This document shows, piece after piece, positions 16,147-25,201 of a DNA stretch of 64,000 bases. The stretch comes from Microbacterium terregens. GTDB taxonomy: Bacteria > Actinomycetota > Actinomycetes > Actinomycetales > Microbacteriaceae. Location: positions 1,736,001 through 1,800,000 of the forward strand of contig NZ_BAAAWH010000001.1 of NCBI RefSeq assembly GCF_039534975.1, in the 5' to 3' direction. Each line of letters starts with the position of its first letter. Position 1 is the stretch's first letter. The notes below the pieces were generated by a model, which was not told the DNA's origin, searched no databases, and worked only from the letters and a program-made list of their open reading frames with translations. The translations under genes were made by a program, and so were the position numbers.

Positions 16147-16923
16147 ATGAGCACTCAGCAAGCAAAAGCACAGACCCTCGCCCAGCTTCACGCGGCGCCC
16201 GAGATCTTGCGCGTCGTGAACGTCTGGGACGTCGTGTCGGCCAAGGCCATCGCCGCGCTGCCGCAGACGAAGGCGCTCGCGACCGCGGGCCACTCCATCG
16301 CGGCGACGTTCGGGTACCCCGACGGCGAGAAGATCCCCCTGGACGTGATGCTCGACATGATCGGCCGGATCGCAGCGGCGACCGACCTGCCCGTCTCGTC
16401 CGACCTCGATGCCGGGTACGGCAACGCGGGGGAGACCACCCGCCGCGCGATCGGCGTCGGCGTGGTGGGCGCCAACGTCGAGGACCGCCTGCAACCCCTC
16501 GCGGAATCCGTCGCCGCCGTCGAGGCCATCATCGCCGCAGGGCAGGCCGAGGGCGTGCCCTTCGTCCTCAACGCCCGCACCGACGCATTCGTGCGCGCCG
16601 GCGACCGCCCGCTTGCCGAGTCGATCGCCGATGCGATCACCCGCGCTCGCGCGTACCTCGCGGCGGGAGCCGACCTGGTGTTCGTGCCCGGCAAGCTCGA
16701 TGCCGACGTCACACGCCAGCTGGTCGAAGGGATCGGCGAACGCAAGATCAGCGTCATCGGCGTTCCCGGCGCGCTGTCGGCAGCGCAGTACGAAGCACTC
16801 GGCGTTGCCCGCATCTCCTATGGTCCGCTGACCCAGCGGGTCGCTCTGACAGCGCTGCAGGATGTCGCCGCCGACCTCTACGCCGACGGCGTCATCCCGA
16901 CCACCACCCGCGATCTGAACTGA
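16147..16923 (+). CDS. Isocitrate lyase/phosphoenolpyruvate mutase family protein
   Basis: The protein has 258 residues with the alpha/beta-barrel signatures of the superfamily: NVWDVVSAK near 25, the metal-binding SSDLDAGYGN near 88, GANVEDR near 113 and NARTDAF near 140. The isocitrate lyase KKCGH loop is absent. It resembles carboxyvinyl-carboxyphosphonate mutase-like or oxaloacetate hydrolase-like members; the exact C-C or P-C bond cleaved is unknown. A strong hairpin follows the stop. Confidence 0.9.
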   Translation: MSTQQAKAQTLAQLHAAPEILRVVNVWDVVSAKAIAALPQTKALATAGHSIAATFGYPDGEKIPLDVMLDMIGRIAAATDLPVSSDLDAGYGNAGETTRRAIGVGVVGANVEDRLQPLAESVAAVEAIIAAGQAEGVPFVLNARTDAFVRAGDRPLAESIADAITRARAYLAAGADLVFVPGKLDADVTRQLVEGIGERKISVIGVPGALSAAQYEALGVARISYGPLTQRVALTALQDVAADLYADGVIPTTTRDLN

Positions 16924-16931
16924 CGACGGCG

Positions 16932-16962
16932 CCCCGATTCCCCGACGCCATGGGAATCGGGG
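16932..16962 (+). terminator. Terminator of the ICL/PEP mutase gene
   Basis: Perfect 11-bp arms CCCCGATTCCC and GGGAATCGGGG with a 9-nt loop are followed by TTCCTTCCTCC. It starts 8 nt after the stop. Confidence 0.8.
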
Positions 16963-16987
16963 TTCCTTCCTCCGTGTTGAGGTGAGC

Positions 16988-18082
16988 ATGGATCCCACTC
17001 CGGTCGACGTCGTCGTGATCGGCGCGGGACAGGCGGGACTGTCCGCGGGATACCACCTCCAGCGCCGCGGATTCGTGCCCGTCGGTCGCGCGTCCGCCGA
17101 CGAGCGGACCTTCGTCGTCCTGGACGCCAATGACAAGCCCGGGGGAGCCTGGCAGCACCGGTGGGCATCACTGAAAATGGCGACGGTCAACGGCATCCAC
17201 GAGCTGCCGGGTCACCCGGTGCCCACGGCCGACGCCCACGCCGCCAGCCGCGATGTGCTGCCGCCCTACTTCACGGAGTACGAGTCGAAGTACGCGCTCG
17301 ATGTGCGTCGGCCGGTGCGCGTGCGCGCGGTGCGGCGTGCCGACGAGGATGCGAGAGGCCGCCTCCTGGTCGACACCGACCACGGCGCATGGGCGTCGCG
17401 TTTTGTCATCAACGCGACCGGCACGTGGACCCGTCCCTTCTGGCCGCACTATCCGGGCCAGGATCGCTTCCGCGGACGACAGCTGCACGTCGCCGACTAC
17501 GAGTCTGCCGACGAGTTCGCCGGTCAGCGCGTCGTGATCGTCGGCGCGGGGATCTCAGCGGTGCAGCTGCTCGATGAGATCTCGCAGGTCGCCGACACCT
17601 TCTGGGTCACACGCCGTGAACCGGAATGGTCCGAGGAGGCGTTCGACATCCCGGCGCGGGTGGCCGCCATCGCGGGCGTCGAAGACCGGGTGCGGCGAGG
17701 ATTGCCGCCGGGAAGCGTCATCTCGGTGACCGGCATGCACTGGACACCGTGGGCTCGGGCCGCCCAGTCGCGCGGAGTGCTCGAGCGGCATCCGATGTTC
17801 GCAGCGATCGAGGAGAACGGCGTCCGCATGCCCGACGGCTCTTTCGAGCCCGCCGACGTGATCCTGTGGGCGACCGGTTTCCGGCCCGCGCTGGATCACC
17901 TGGCGCCGTTGCGGCTGCGCACGCCGGAGGGCGGCATCCGCGTGGCCGACACGCGCGCGCTGGACGAGCCGCGGCTGTTCCTCATCGGATACGGACCCTC
18001 GCAGTCGACCATCGGCGCGAATCGCGCTGGGAGCGCCGCGGTGCGCATGATCGTTGCAGACGAGGCCCCCGTTCCGGCCTGA
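16988..18082 (+). CDS. FAD-dependent NAD(P)-binding oxidoreductase, flavin monooxygenase-like
   Basis: The protein has 364 residues. The FAD-binding Rossmann motif GAGQAGLSAGYHL is at the N-terminus, the NAD(P)-binding motif GAGISAVQLL at about 180, and ATGFRPALDHL near 300 matches the ATG motif of the flavoprotein monooxygenase/thioredoxin reductase-like superfamily. It resembles putative flavoprotein monooxygenases of the trimethylamine monooxygenase type; substrate unknown. The ATG at 16988 is preferred over the GTG 6 nt upstream because GAGGTGA is then placed as a ribosome binding site. Confidence 0.9.
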   Translation: MDPTPVDVVVIGAGQAGLSAGYHLQRRGFVPVGRASADERTFVVLDANDKPGGAWQHRWASLKMATVNGIHELPGHPVPTADAHAASRDVLPPYFTEYESKYALDVRRPVRVRAVRRADEDARGRLLVDTDHGAWASRFVINATGTWTRPFWPHYPGQDRFRGRQLHVADYESADEFAGQRVVIVGAGISAVQLLDEISQVADTFWVTRREPEWSEEAFDIPARVAAIAGVEDRVRRGLPPGSVISVTGMHWTPWARAAQSRGVLERHPMFAAIEENGVRMPDGSFEPADVILWATGFRPALDHLAPLRLRTPEGGIRVADTRALDEPRLFLIGYGPSQSTIGANRAGSAAVRMIVADEAPVPA

Positions 18083-18110
18083 CGGCAGTCAGTCTCTGAC
18101 ACCCGGATGC

Positions 18111-18278
18111 TCACGTGTCGCGGATGATGGGCGCGTCGTCTTCGCGATGATCGTCCACGCCGCCGGGCGGATACTCGGTCAACTCGGGCCGGGATCGCAG
18201 GTAGAGCGTGCTTGCGACGAGCCCACCCCACACGATGACGATCGCGAGGACGAGGAAGGTGATGGCGATCGGGGTCAT
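18111..18278 (-). CDS. metS: Methionine/alanine importer small subunit MetS
   Basis: The protein has 55 residues. It has one membrane helix (FLVLAIVIVWGGLVASTLYL, about 8-27) and a short acidic cytoplasmic tail ending REDDAPIIRDT. In Corynebacterium the small MetS is needed with the NSS-type MetP for methionine and alanine uptake; size and position match. Its ATG overlaps the metP stop as ATGA (18275-18278). Confidence 0.85.
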   Translation of the reverse strand: MTPIAITFLVLAIVIVWGGLVASTLYLRSRPELTEYPPGGVDDHREDDAPIIRDT

Positions 18279-19882
18279 GACGATGCTCCTTCCCTGGTCG
18301 ACGAACTCGAAGCGGCGGTCGAGCCGGCCGGCGGGTACGGCGGCCAAGCCGTGAAGTCATCCGGCGACGGCCGCCAGCGGAACAAGGGCAGCACGATGGC
18401 CGCGACGACGATGAACGCGATGGTGCCCCAGCCGACGACGCCCAGGTACCAAGGCGGGAGCCCTTCATAGCCCTCGACGATCAACGTGATGATCCGCTGG
18501 ATGAGCATGTAGCCGAGCACGACGGGGGCAAGGACGCCGACCAGCAGAACCCAGATGCGACCGACCCGGAAGGTCGACACCGCGTTCAGGTGGTAACGGA
18601 GTTCGGGGCCCTTCCGCAGCACCCAGATCACGAGGACGGTCGACAGGACGGCGGATGCGACGATTCCGATGTTGTTGGCCCATTGGTCGGCCACATCCAG
18701 AGCGAGAAGACCCGTCGTGGTGGCGAACAGGAGCACGGACAGGATGGCGGAAACGACGCCGACGCCGACCGCGGCGCTGCGCCGTGACATCCCGAACTTC
18801 TCCTGCACCGCCGCCGACACGACCTGCAGCACGGAGATGAGCGAGGTGAAACCGGCCATCACCAGCGACCCGAAGAACAGCACGCCGAAGATCGGGCCGC
18901 CGGGCATCTGTGACACGATCGCCGGGAAAGTGATGAAGGACAGACCCACGCCGGTGAGACCATCCAGCTCACCGACCTCGATGCCCTGCTGGAACGCTAG
19001 GAACCCCAGAGTGGCGAACACCCCGATGCCGGCGAGGATCTCGAACGATGAGTTCGCGAAGGCGACAACGAGGCCCGGCGCGGTGAGGTTGGAGCGGCGG
19101 CGCCGGTACGAGGCGTACGTGACCATGATCCCGAACGCGATCGAGAGCGAGAAGAAGATCTGGCTGTACGCGGCGATCCAGACGCTCGGGTTGCCCAGCG
19201 CCGCCCAGTCCGGAGTGAACAGCGCGTTGAGACCTTCTGCGGCACCGTCCAGGAAAAGCGCTCGGATGACGAGGATCGTGAAAGCGACGACCAGCAGCGG
19301 CAGGAAGACGACGTTGACCCGCTGCAGCCCCTTGGCCACGCCCAAGGCGAGCACGACGATGACCGCGAGCCACACGATGACCAGCGGGATGAGCACGCCC
19401 GGGACGAACTGCAGACTGAAGCCGGGGTCGCCCACCTGCAGATATTCGCCGGTCAGGAAACCGGCCGGGTCGTCGCCCCACCTCAGATCGAAAGAGAAGA
19501 CGAAATAGCTGAGGGCCCAGGCGATCACAGCCGTGTAATACAGCCCGATCACGAAAGCGATCATCACTTGGAACCAGCCGAGCGACTCCATCCAGCGCTT
19601 GCCTCCGCCGATACGTCGGAACGCCGTCGGCGCTGAGCCACGGAAGCGATGACCGACGGCGTAGTCGAGGAAGAGGATGGGGATGCCGGCGGTGATGAGC
19701 GCCACCAGGTAGGGGATCAGGAACGCGCCGCCGCCGTTCTCGTATGCGACGCCCGGAAAGCGCCAGATATTGCCCAGTCCAACTGCGGATCCGATCGCGG
19801 CGAGGATGAAGCCCACCTGACCGGTCCATAGCTCCCGCGGCTTGTCCGGGGTTGCTGACTTTCCGTTCTGCACATCGGTCAT
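18275..19882 (-). CDS. metP: Sodium-dependent transporter of the NSS family, MetP-like
   Basis: The protein has 535 residues and about 12 membrane helices. The first helix GSAVGLGNIWRFPGVAYENG carries the unwound segment that binds sodium and substrate in LeuT-fold neurotransmitter:sodium symporters, followed by GGGAFLIPYLVAL. Translational coupling to the 55-residue MetS makes methionine/alanine import the best guess. The C-terminus is Ser/Glu-rich. Confidence 0.92.
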   Translation of the reverse strand: MTDVQNGKSATPDKPRELWTGQVGFILAAIGSAVGLGNIWRFPGVAYENGGGAFLIPYLVALITAGIPILFLDYAVGHRFRGSAPTAFRRIGGGKRWMESLGWFQVMIAFVIGLYYTAVIAWALSYFVFSFDLRWGDDPAGFLTGEYLQVGDPGFSLQFVPGVLIPLVIVWLAVIVVLALGVAKGLQRVNVVFLPLLVVAFTILVIRALFLDGAAEGLNALFTPDWAALGNPSVWIAAYSQIFFSLSIAFGIMVTYASYRRRRSNLTAPGLVVAFANSSFEILAGIGVFATLGFLAFQQGIEVGELDGLTGVGLSFITFPAIVSQMPGGPIFGVLFFGSLVMAGFTSLISVLQVVSAAVQEKFGMSRRSAAVGVGVVSAILSVLLFATTTGLLALDVADQWANNIGIVASAVLSTVLVIWVLRKGPELRYHLNAVSTFRVGRIWVLLVGVLAPVVLGYMLIQRIITLIVEGYEGLPPWYLGVVGWGTIAFIVVAAIVLPLFRWRPSPDDFTAWPPYPPAGSTAASSSSTREGASS

Positions 19883-19998
19883 CGGGGCTCCTCGTATGCC
19901 GTCGCTACGCTGCGATGCTCGTCGGTACGCGGCACGTTACCAGCCCCGTCACGTTCCGCCCGCCTAGGCTGGCGGGCGATACGCGGAAGGAAACAGTC

Positions 19999-20421
19999 AT
20001 GTCATTCGGTCAGGCCGCCTCGCGTCGCACACGCGACATCGCAGGGGCGGCACCCTGCCCCTGCGGAAGCGGAGACGCGTTCGGCGGATGCTGTGGCCCG
20101 CTGCTGCGTGGAGCGCCTGCGCCGACGGCTGAACGCCTGATGCGCTCGCGGTACACGGCGTTCGCCCTCGGCGACGACGACTACGTGGCGGCATCCTGGC
20201 ATCCGCGCACACGACCGGAAGCTGTCGACTCGCTGGACGGGCCGCGCTGGACCGGCCTGGAAATCGTGGACATCGAAGCCGGTGGGCCGGCCGATACGAG
20301 CGGTGTCGTGGAGTTCCGCGCGACGTACACGGATGCGGGCGCGCGCGGGGTGCTGCACGAGCGCAGCCGCTTCGTCCGGCAAGCGGGGCGCTGGTGGTAT
20401 GTCGCCGGAGACATCGGCTGA
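19999..20421 (+). CDS. YchJ-like protein with SEC-C zinc motif (UPF0225)
   Basis: The protein has 140 residues. The N-terminal SEC-C zinc-binding motif CPCGSGDAFGGCCGPLL (about 20-36) is followed by an NTF2-like domain with RLMRSRYTAFALGDDDYV and a final GRWWYVAGD. This is the YchJ family, whose function is unknown. ATG at 19999 follows GGAAGGA. Confidence 0.9.
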   Translation: MSFGQAASRRTRDIAGAAPCPCGSGDAFGGCCGPLLRGAPAPTAERLMRSRYTAFALGDDDYVAASWHPRTRPEAVDSLDGPRWTGLEIVDIEAGGPADTSGVVEFRATYTDAGARGVLHERSRFVRQAGRWWYVAGDIG

Positions 20422-20446
20422 CGACCCGCACCACGCAAATCGTGCG

Positions 20447-20452
20447 TACCGT
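20447..20452 (+). promoter_or_regulatory. -10 hexamer TACCGT of the DUF427 gene
   Basis: TACCGT, 6 nt, ATG at 20459; no Shine-Dalgarno. Confidence 0.45.
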
Positions 20453-20458
20453 TGAGGC

Positions 20459-20956
20459 ATGCCACACCCCACCCCCGATCCCGTCCTGGCCGGCCAGGAG
20501 TCCGTCTGGGACTATCCCCGGCCGCCGCGCATCGAGGCCGTCGATCGGCGCGTCACGATCACGCTCGGCGGTCAGCAGATCGTCGACACGACCGACGTCG
20601 TGCGTGTGCTCGAGACCAGCCATCCCCCGGTCTACTACCTGCCGATGACGGCGTTCGCCCCCGGGGCACTCATACCTGCGCGCGGTTCGTCGTTCTGCGA
20701 GTTCAAAGGCTACGCACGCTACTTCGACGTGCGAGGCGGCGACCGGACGGCTCAAGGTGCGGGATGGAACTATCCGACCCCGGCCCACGGATACGAACTC
20801 CTCGCGGACCGCGTCGCGGTCTACGCGGGAAAGATGGACGTCTGCACCGTCGACGGCGAGGTCGTCGTACCGCAGCCCGGTGGCTTCTACGGCGGCTGGG
20901 TCACGGCCGACATCGTCGGTCCCTTCAAGGGCGACCCCGCGACGCTCGGCTGGTAA
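20459..20956 (+). CDS. DUF427 family protein
   Basis: The protein has 165 residues. It matches the single-domain DUF427 beta fold: ESVWDYPRPPRIEAVDRRVT, ETSHPPVYYLPM, SFCEFKGYARYFDV, AGWNYPTP, and YAGKMDVCTVDGE. The domain is widespread in actinobacteria and fungi, and its enzymatic role is not established. Probably leaderless. It converges with the LON-domain gene 9 nt downstream. Confidence 0.92.
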   Translation: MPHPTPDPVLAGQESVWDYPRPPRIEAVDRRVTITLGGQQIVDTTDVVRVLETSHPPVYYLPMTAFAPGALIPARGSSFCEFKGYARYFDVRGGDRTAQGAGWNYPTPAHGYELLADRVAVYAGKMDVCTVDGEVVVPQPGGFYGGWVTADIVGPFKGDPATLGW

Positions 20957-20965
20957 CCGGGGCTC

Positions 20966-21721
20966 TCAGGCTCGCGGCGGTGGCTCGTCGTCGGACGCGG
21001 CATCCGGGTCGTCGTCGTCCTGGGTGATCTCCGTCGAGCCGTCCTCGGAAGCATCGTCCTCGGCACGCGCCTCCTCGAGCAGATCCACGAGTGCCGCGTC
21101 GAAGTCGTCCCCGCGCGGCGGTGTCGTCAGAAGCGGCTCGGCGGCCAGCGTCAGATCGATGAGCTCCCGCAGCAGTCCGCCGACGGTGGTGGAGCGGAGC
21201 AGTCGGAACTGATCCAGCTGTCCGAGGGGAGCGATCGCGGCGAGCTGCCAGCTCGACTCGAGCGGGTCCTCGGACAGTTCGATACTCGGGTCCCACTGCA
21301 CCTCGGCGAATTCCGCCGCGCGCGAGAGCACCCGCCGGACGATGCGCTCCGCCTCCGTATGGAGCGGGGTGAGGGCGTCATCCCAGACCAGCGGTGGCAG
21401 CTCTCGCACGGATGCCGTCGGATAGGGCTCGTCATCGCGCCACTCATCCACCTCGACGCGTGAACCGCCGACGGCGATGAGGTGGATGTCGCTCTCACCC
21501 GCCATCACGTTGGTGATGCGCGCCATCGTGCCCACCCGAACGCGTTGCTCGCCGCCGCCGACCTCGCTGCCCCGCTCGATGAGCACCACGCCGAACTGCG
21601 GGTCGTCATCGTCGAGCAGCCGGCCGAGCATCATGAGATAGCGCTCTTCGAAGATCCGCAGCGCCAGCGGCGTGTGCGGAAAGAGCACCGCTCCTAGTGG
21701 GAACATCGGGACGTTCGCCAT
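20966..21721 (-). CDS. LON peptidase substrate-binding domain protein
   Basis: The protein has 251 residues. The N-terminal half is the LON substrate-binding (PUA-like) domain: FPLGAVLFPHTPLALRIFEERY, then GVVLIERGSEVGGGEQ and VGTMARITNV. There is no AAA or protease domain. The C-terminal about 45 residues are very acidic. The ATG at 21721 is preferred over an upstream TTG because family similarity begins MANVPMFPLG. Such proteins are proposed adaptors or cereblon-like binders. Confidence 0.88.
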   Translation of the reverse strand: MANVPMFPLGAVLFPHTPLALRIFEERYLMMLGRLLDDDDPQFGVVLIERGSEVGGGEQRVRVGTMARITNVMAGESDIHLIAVGGSRVEVDEWRDDEPYPTASVRELPPLVWDDALTPLHTEAERIVRRVLSRAAEFAEVQWDPSIELSEDPLESSWQLAAIAPLGQLDQFRLLRSTTVGGLLRELIDLTLAAEPLLTTPPRGDDFDAALVDLLEEARAEDDASEDGSTEITQDDDDPDAASDDEPPPRA

Positions 21722-21808
21722 GCGTCCAGTCAATCAGCGTTCCGGGAAATCGGGGCCGGAAAGCGCACGTCGCCCACCGATCATGTGCACGGCGTCGTCG
21801 GGTGGGAC

Positions 21809-22960
21809 CTACTGCCGCGCCATCCAGTACAGGTCGTAGTTGTAGCCGACGGCGGTCCGCACGCCACCGGCCGCATCGAGCGGCGCATCGACGATCGAGT
21901 GGAATGTCACCGAGTCGCCCGGCTCCATCGCCTCCAGGTCGAACGCGCTGACATACCCGTCCGGAAGCAACAGGTACTCGGCATCCAACGGTGCACCGCC
22001 GGGCGTGACCCAGGTGGTCTCGATGCCCCAGTCGTAGTCCAGCCAGGGCTCGATCGTCTCGTCGCCGACATAGGTCAGCGTCACGGGCGCGGCGCTGTAG
22101 GCGCCGCTGTCGGGAGTCGGGTTGAACAGGTCCTCCGCAGCGAGCTCACCGGTCAGGTCGACCGGCGTCCCGACCGAGATCTCCCAGACCGGACCCCCGG
22201 TCGCGGCATCCGAGATCGTGACGATGTCGCCGTAGCGGTACGGGCTGGCGATCGTCCCTCGGGTGCCGTTGCTGCCATCCGTCGGTTCGGCGGTCTCGGG
22301 CGGGGCATAGGTCTCGGACGAGGGGAGAGGCTGCGGATCGAAGCCCTCGTCGTCGCGCCAGGCATCGGCGAAGCCGAACAGGCCGAAGACGATCGTCGAC
22401 AGAATCCAGGCCATCATCCCGCCGACGACCGCGACGAGGATCGCGGCAACGCCGAGGCCCTTGCCGCCCTGTCGGCGGCTCGCGAGCGCGACGATTCCGA
22501 GCACGACCGCCGCGAGCAGGATCAGACCGGCCACGGCGTTGATGACCGGGATCAGCACGGCCACCACGCCGACGACCGCGGCTGCCAGAGCAAGGGTTGC
22601 AAGCGACTTCGGGCGGGGATCGGGCGTCGCGCCGTACGCGGGCGGGTAGGGATACGGCGCTGTCCCCGCCGGATAGGGCCCTGGCGCGGCCGCGTACGGC
22701 GGTGCGGGGTACGGGGCTGGCGCAGCGGCGTACGGCGGTGCGGGGTACGGGGCTGGCGCAGTCGGGTACGGCGGTGCCGGGTATGGCCCTGCTGCGGCCG
22801 AATACGGCGGTGCGGGGTAGCCGGCCGGCGCAGCCGGGTACGGCGCACCGGGTGGTGTCTGCAGCGCGGGATTGGGCTCGGGCGGTGCCCCGGGATAGCG
22901 CTGAATGAAAGCGGGTGGCGCGGGATTCCGGCTCGCGTCGCCGGTCGGGACCTCTGTCAT
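21809..22960 (-). CDS. Membrane protein with N-terminal Pro/Tyr/Ala tandem repeats
   Basis: The protein has 383 residues. Residues about 20-115 are tandem PYPAPPY(A/S/P)-type repeats encoded by a 33-bp minisatellite. Three membrane helices lie at about 118-200 (DUF4190-like, with LATLALAAAVVGVVAVLIPV and GLGVAAILVAVVGGMMAWI), and an extracytoplasmic beta-rich domain of about 170 residues follows. Low-complexity Pro/Tyr-rich heads on small actinobacterial membrane proteins are common; function unknown. AAAGGAC precedes the ATG. Confidence 0.85.
   Translation of the reverse strand: MTEVPTGDASRNPAPPAFIQRYPGAPPEPNPALQTPPGAPYPAAPAGYPAPPYSAAAGPYPAPPYPTAPAPYPAPPYAAAPAPYPAPPYAAAPGPYPAGTAPYPYPPAYGATPDPRPKSLATLALAAAVVGVVAVLIPVINAVAGLILLAAVVLGIVALASRRQGGKGLGVAAILVAVVGGMMAWILSTIVFGLFGFADAWRDDEGFDPQPLPSSETYAPPETAEPTDGSNGTRGTIASPYRYGDIVTISDAATGGPVWEISVGTPVDLTGELAAEDLFNPTPDSGAYSAAPVTLTYVGDETIEPWLDYDWGIETTWVTPGGAPLDAEYLLLPDGYVSAFDLEAMEPGDSVTFHSIVDAPLDAAGGVRTAVGYNYDLYWMARQ
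22660..22850. repeat. 33-bp coding minisatellite
   Basis: GC-rich units of about 33 bp encoding (A)PxPYPAPPYxA repeat five to six times; two adjacent copies (around 22694-22760) are almost identical at the DNA level. Likely to vary in copy number by slippage. Confidence 0.8.
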
Positions 22961-23106
22961 GGCACGTCCTTTCGGTGCACCGACCGCGCACGCCTCACGT
23001 CTCGCAGTGTATCCGCCGGCACTGTGCGCACGGGAACGCGGTCCACAGGCAGCTCAGCCCCGACGACGCAGCGCCGGCGAACCGCCCGCCCGCGTGAGAG
23101 CACGCG

Positions 23107-23112
23107 TAGCGT
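23107..23112 (+). promoter_or_regulatory. -10 hexamer TAGCGT of the NAD(P)-binding protein gene
   Basis: TAGCGT lies 24 nt before the ATG at 23137, giving a short leader with CTGGAGG as ribosome binding site. Confidence 0.4.
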
Positions 23113-23136
23113 GGAGCCGGAACCCTGGAGGTCTTC

Positions 23137-23778
23137 ATGTCTCGCGTCCTGATCATCGGCGGCCACGGCAAGATCGCGCTGCTGCTCGCTCGGTTGCTCG
23201 TCGCCCGCGGCGATGAGGTGACGAGCCTCATCCGCAATCCCGACCACGCAGCGGACGTCTCAGCAACGGGCGCTGCGCCGCTGGTGGCCGATGCCGAGAC
23301 GCTGTCCGTTTCGGAACTCGCGGCTCTGTTCGCCGGTCAGGATGCGCTCGTCTGGTCGGCCGGAGCCGGCGGCGGCAACGCCGCGCGCACCTACGCCGTC
23401 GATCGAGACGCTGCCATCCGGTCGATGGATGCCGCGGCATCCGCGGGCGTGAATCGCTACGTCATGGTGTCCTACTTCGGCGCACGCACCGACCATGGAG
23501 TCCCGGCCGAAAACCCGTTCTTCGCGTACGCCGAGGCGAAGGCCGCCGCAGACGAACACCTTCGCAACAGCAGCCTGTCGTGGACGGTGCTCGGCCCGAG
23601 CGCACTGACACTCGACGAACCCACGGGCCGGATCGAGGTCGACCCCGCGGAGTCGACCTCGGTGAGCAGGGCGGATGTCGCCGCCGTCGTCGCAGCGAGC
23701 CTCGCCCAGGACGCGACGATCGGTCGGACGATCCGCTTCAACAACGGTCGGACCCCGATCAGCGAGGCGCTCGGGTGA
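23137..23778 (+). CDS. NAD(P)-binding SDR-type oxidoreductase (YwnB/atypical SDR)
   Basis: The protein has 213 residues. A Rossmann glycine motif IIGGHGKIALLLARLL is at the N-terminus, followed by VTSLIRNPDHAADV and VNRYVMVSYFGA with an atypical active site lacking the classical YxxxK. It resembles NmrA/YwnB-like atypical SDRs that bind NAD(P) as sensors or reductases. GTGA overlap with the next gene indicates cotranscription with the zinc finger protein. Confidence 0.9.
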   Translation: MSRVLIIGGHGKIALLLARLLVARGDEVTSLIRNPDHAADVSATGAAPLVADAETLSVSELAALFAGQDALVWSAGAGGGNAARTYAVDRDAAIRSMDAAASAGVNRYVMVSYFGARTDHGVPAENPFFAYAEAKAAADEHLRNSSLSWTVLGPSALTLDEPTGRIEVDPAESTSVSRADVAAVVAASLAQDATIGRTIRFNNGRTPISEALG

Positions 23779-24119
23779 GGGCCGAGTTCGAGCAGCTGAT
23801 CGCCGATCGACGCGCGGAGCTGGAGACGCGGCTGGCCGCGGTGGAAGAACGGCTTTCGTCCATCCGGCTCGCCCGCAGCGGTGCGACGGACGACGACGAG
23901 CATGATCCCGAGGGTTCGACGCTGTCGACCGAGTGGTCTCGTGCCGAGGGTCAGCGGACGGACGTCGGCCGCGAGCTCGCCGACCTGGACGCGGCGTCCG
24001 AGCGGGTCGGCGCGGGGACGTACGGCGTGTGCGCGGCCTGCGGCAACCCGATCCCGGTGGAACGCCTGCGCCTGCTGCCCGCCGCCAGGCTGTGCGTGCC
24101 CTGCGCGTCCCGGCCCTGA
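23775..24119 (+). CDS. TraR/DksA-type C4 zinc finger protein
   Basis: The protein has 114 residues. An N-terminal coiled-coil hairpin (EFEQLIADRRAELETRLAAV) is followed by a C4 zinc finger, CAACGNPIP...LCVPCA. This is the DksA/TraR architecture, whose members bind the RNA polymerase secondary channel. The conserved coiled-coil tip acids of true DksA are not obvious. The GTG overlaps the preceding stop; no independent promoter is seen. Confidence 0.9.
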   Translation: MRAEFEQLIADRRAELETRLAAVEERLSSIRLARSGATDDDEHDPEGSTLSTEWSRAEGQRTDVGRELADLDAASERVGAGTYGVCAACGNPIPVERLRLLPAARLCVPCASRP

Positions 24120-24141
24120 CGCCCTGAGCGCCGCTTGCGTC

Positions 24142-25104
24142 TCAGGTCTCGAGCATGCGGCTGAGCCAGCGGTTGCGGGTCTCGACCATGGCCCGCGACA
24201 CCTGCGCCTGCGGCACGAACCCGTCGAACCCATGAAAGCCGCCTGGCCACACGTGCAGTTCCGCGACGCCGCCCGCCGCCCAGATGCGTGACGCGTAGGC
24301 GACGTCCTCGTCGCGGAACACCTCGGCGCTGCCGACGTCGATGAACGTCGGCGGCAGGCCGGAAAGGTCTGCGGCGCGCGCGGGCGCGGCGTAGATCGAC
24401 ACGTCGTCGGTGCCGCGGCGGTCCCCGAGCAGGGCGTTCCAGCCCGTGAAGTTGCTGGTCCGGTCCCACACGCCAACACCCTGGATCTGATGGCAGGAGA
24501 TCGTCTCGTTGCGATCGTCGAGCATGGGATAGATCAGCAGCGACGCCTTCAACGCCGGGCCGTGGCGGTCGCGGGCAAGCAGGGTGACGCCGGCGGAGAG
24601 TCCGCCGCCTGCGCTGGCGCCACCGACGATGATGCGTGAAGGATCGATGCCGAGTTCGGCGGCGTTCGCGGCCGTCCAGACGAGGCCCGCGTAACAGTCC
24701 TCGACCGGCACCGGATCGGGGAACTCGGGAGCCAGCCGGTACTCGACGCTGACGAGCACGGCGCCGTGGCTCGCGACGAACGGGAGGAATGACTGCACCC
24801 CCGAGAACCGGTCGCCGAGCACCATGCCGCCGCCGTGGATGTGGTAGATCCCGGGGCCGGCGAGGCTGTGTCCGGCCGAGCGATAGATCGATACGACGAT
24901 CTCCGCCCCGTCGTAGCCGGCGATCGTCCGCTCTTCGTGCACCGCCCCGACGCTCGCGACGACATCGTCGAGCCCCGGATCCCGCGGTGCCTGGCGCATG
25001 AGCGGGATCATCTCCGGGGTGAGCGTCGGCGGAATCCTCTCGGCCACGACGGCGAGCGCTGCCGCCAGCTCCGGATCGAACGGTGGCGCCGGGTTGGCGA
25101 GCAT
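24142..25104 (-). CDS. Alpha/beta hydrolase, hormone-sensitive-lipase-like esterase
   Basis: The protein has 320 residues. The oxyanion motif HGGG in YHIHGGGMV and the nucleophile elbow GASAG in GGASAGGGL identify family IV (HSL) esterases. The acid and base are probably the Asp of FIDVGSAEVFRDED and the His of GGFHGFDGF. The ATG at 25104 is preferred because GGAGG lies 5 nt upstream. Cytoplasmic carboxylesterase of unknown substrate. Confidence 0.92.
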   Translation of the reverse strand: MLANPAPPFDPELAAALAVVAERIPPTLTPEMIPLMRQAPRDPGLDDVVASVGAVHEERTIAGYDGAEIVVSIYRSAGHSLAGPGIYHIHGGGMVLGDRFSGVQSFLPFVASHGAVLVSVEYRLAPEFPDPVPVEDCYAGLVWTAANAAELGIDPSRIIVGGASAGGGLSAGVTLLARDRHGPALKASLLIYPMLDDRNETISCHQIQGVGVWDRTSNFTGWNALLGDRRGTDDVSIYAAPARAADLSGLPPTFIDVGSAEVFRDEDVAYASRIWAAGGVAELHVWPGGFHGFDGFVPQAQVSRAMVETRNRWLSRMLET

Positions 25105-25201
25105 GCGGACCTCCATCGGTCGGGTCACCCTGCCGTGGGAGGCGGGTGCGCGAGAAACGTCGTCGCAGGCTATCGCGGCTCAGCCAGAACCACGCGCCCG
25201 A

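Noticed and set aside
22660..22850. CRISPR-like regular repeats
   Set aside because: The units are contiguous, in phase with a coding frame and have no unique spacers.
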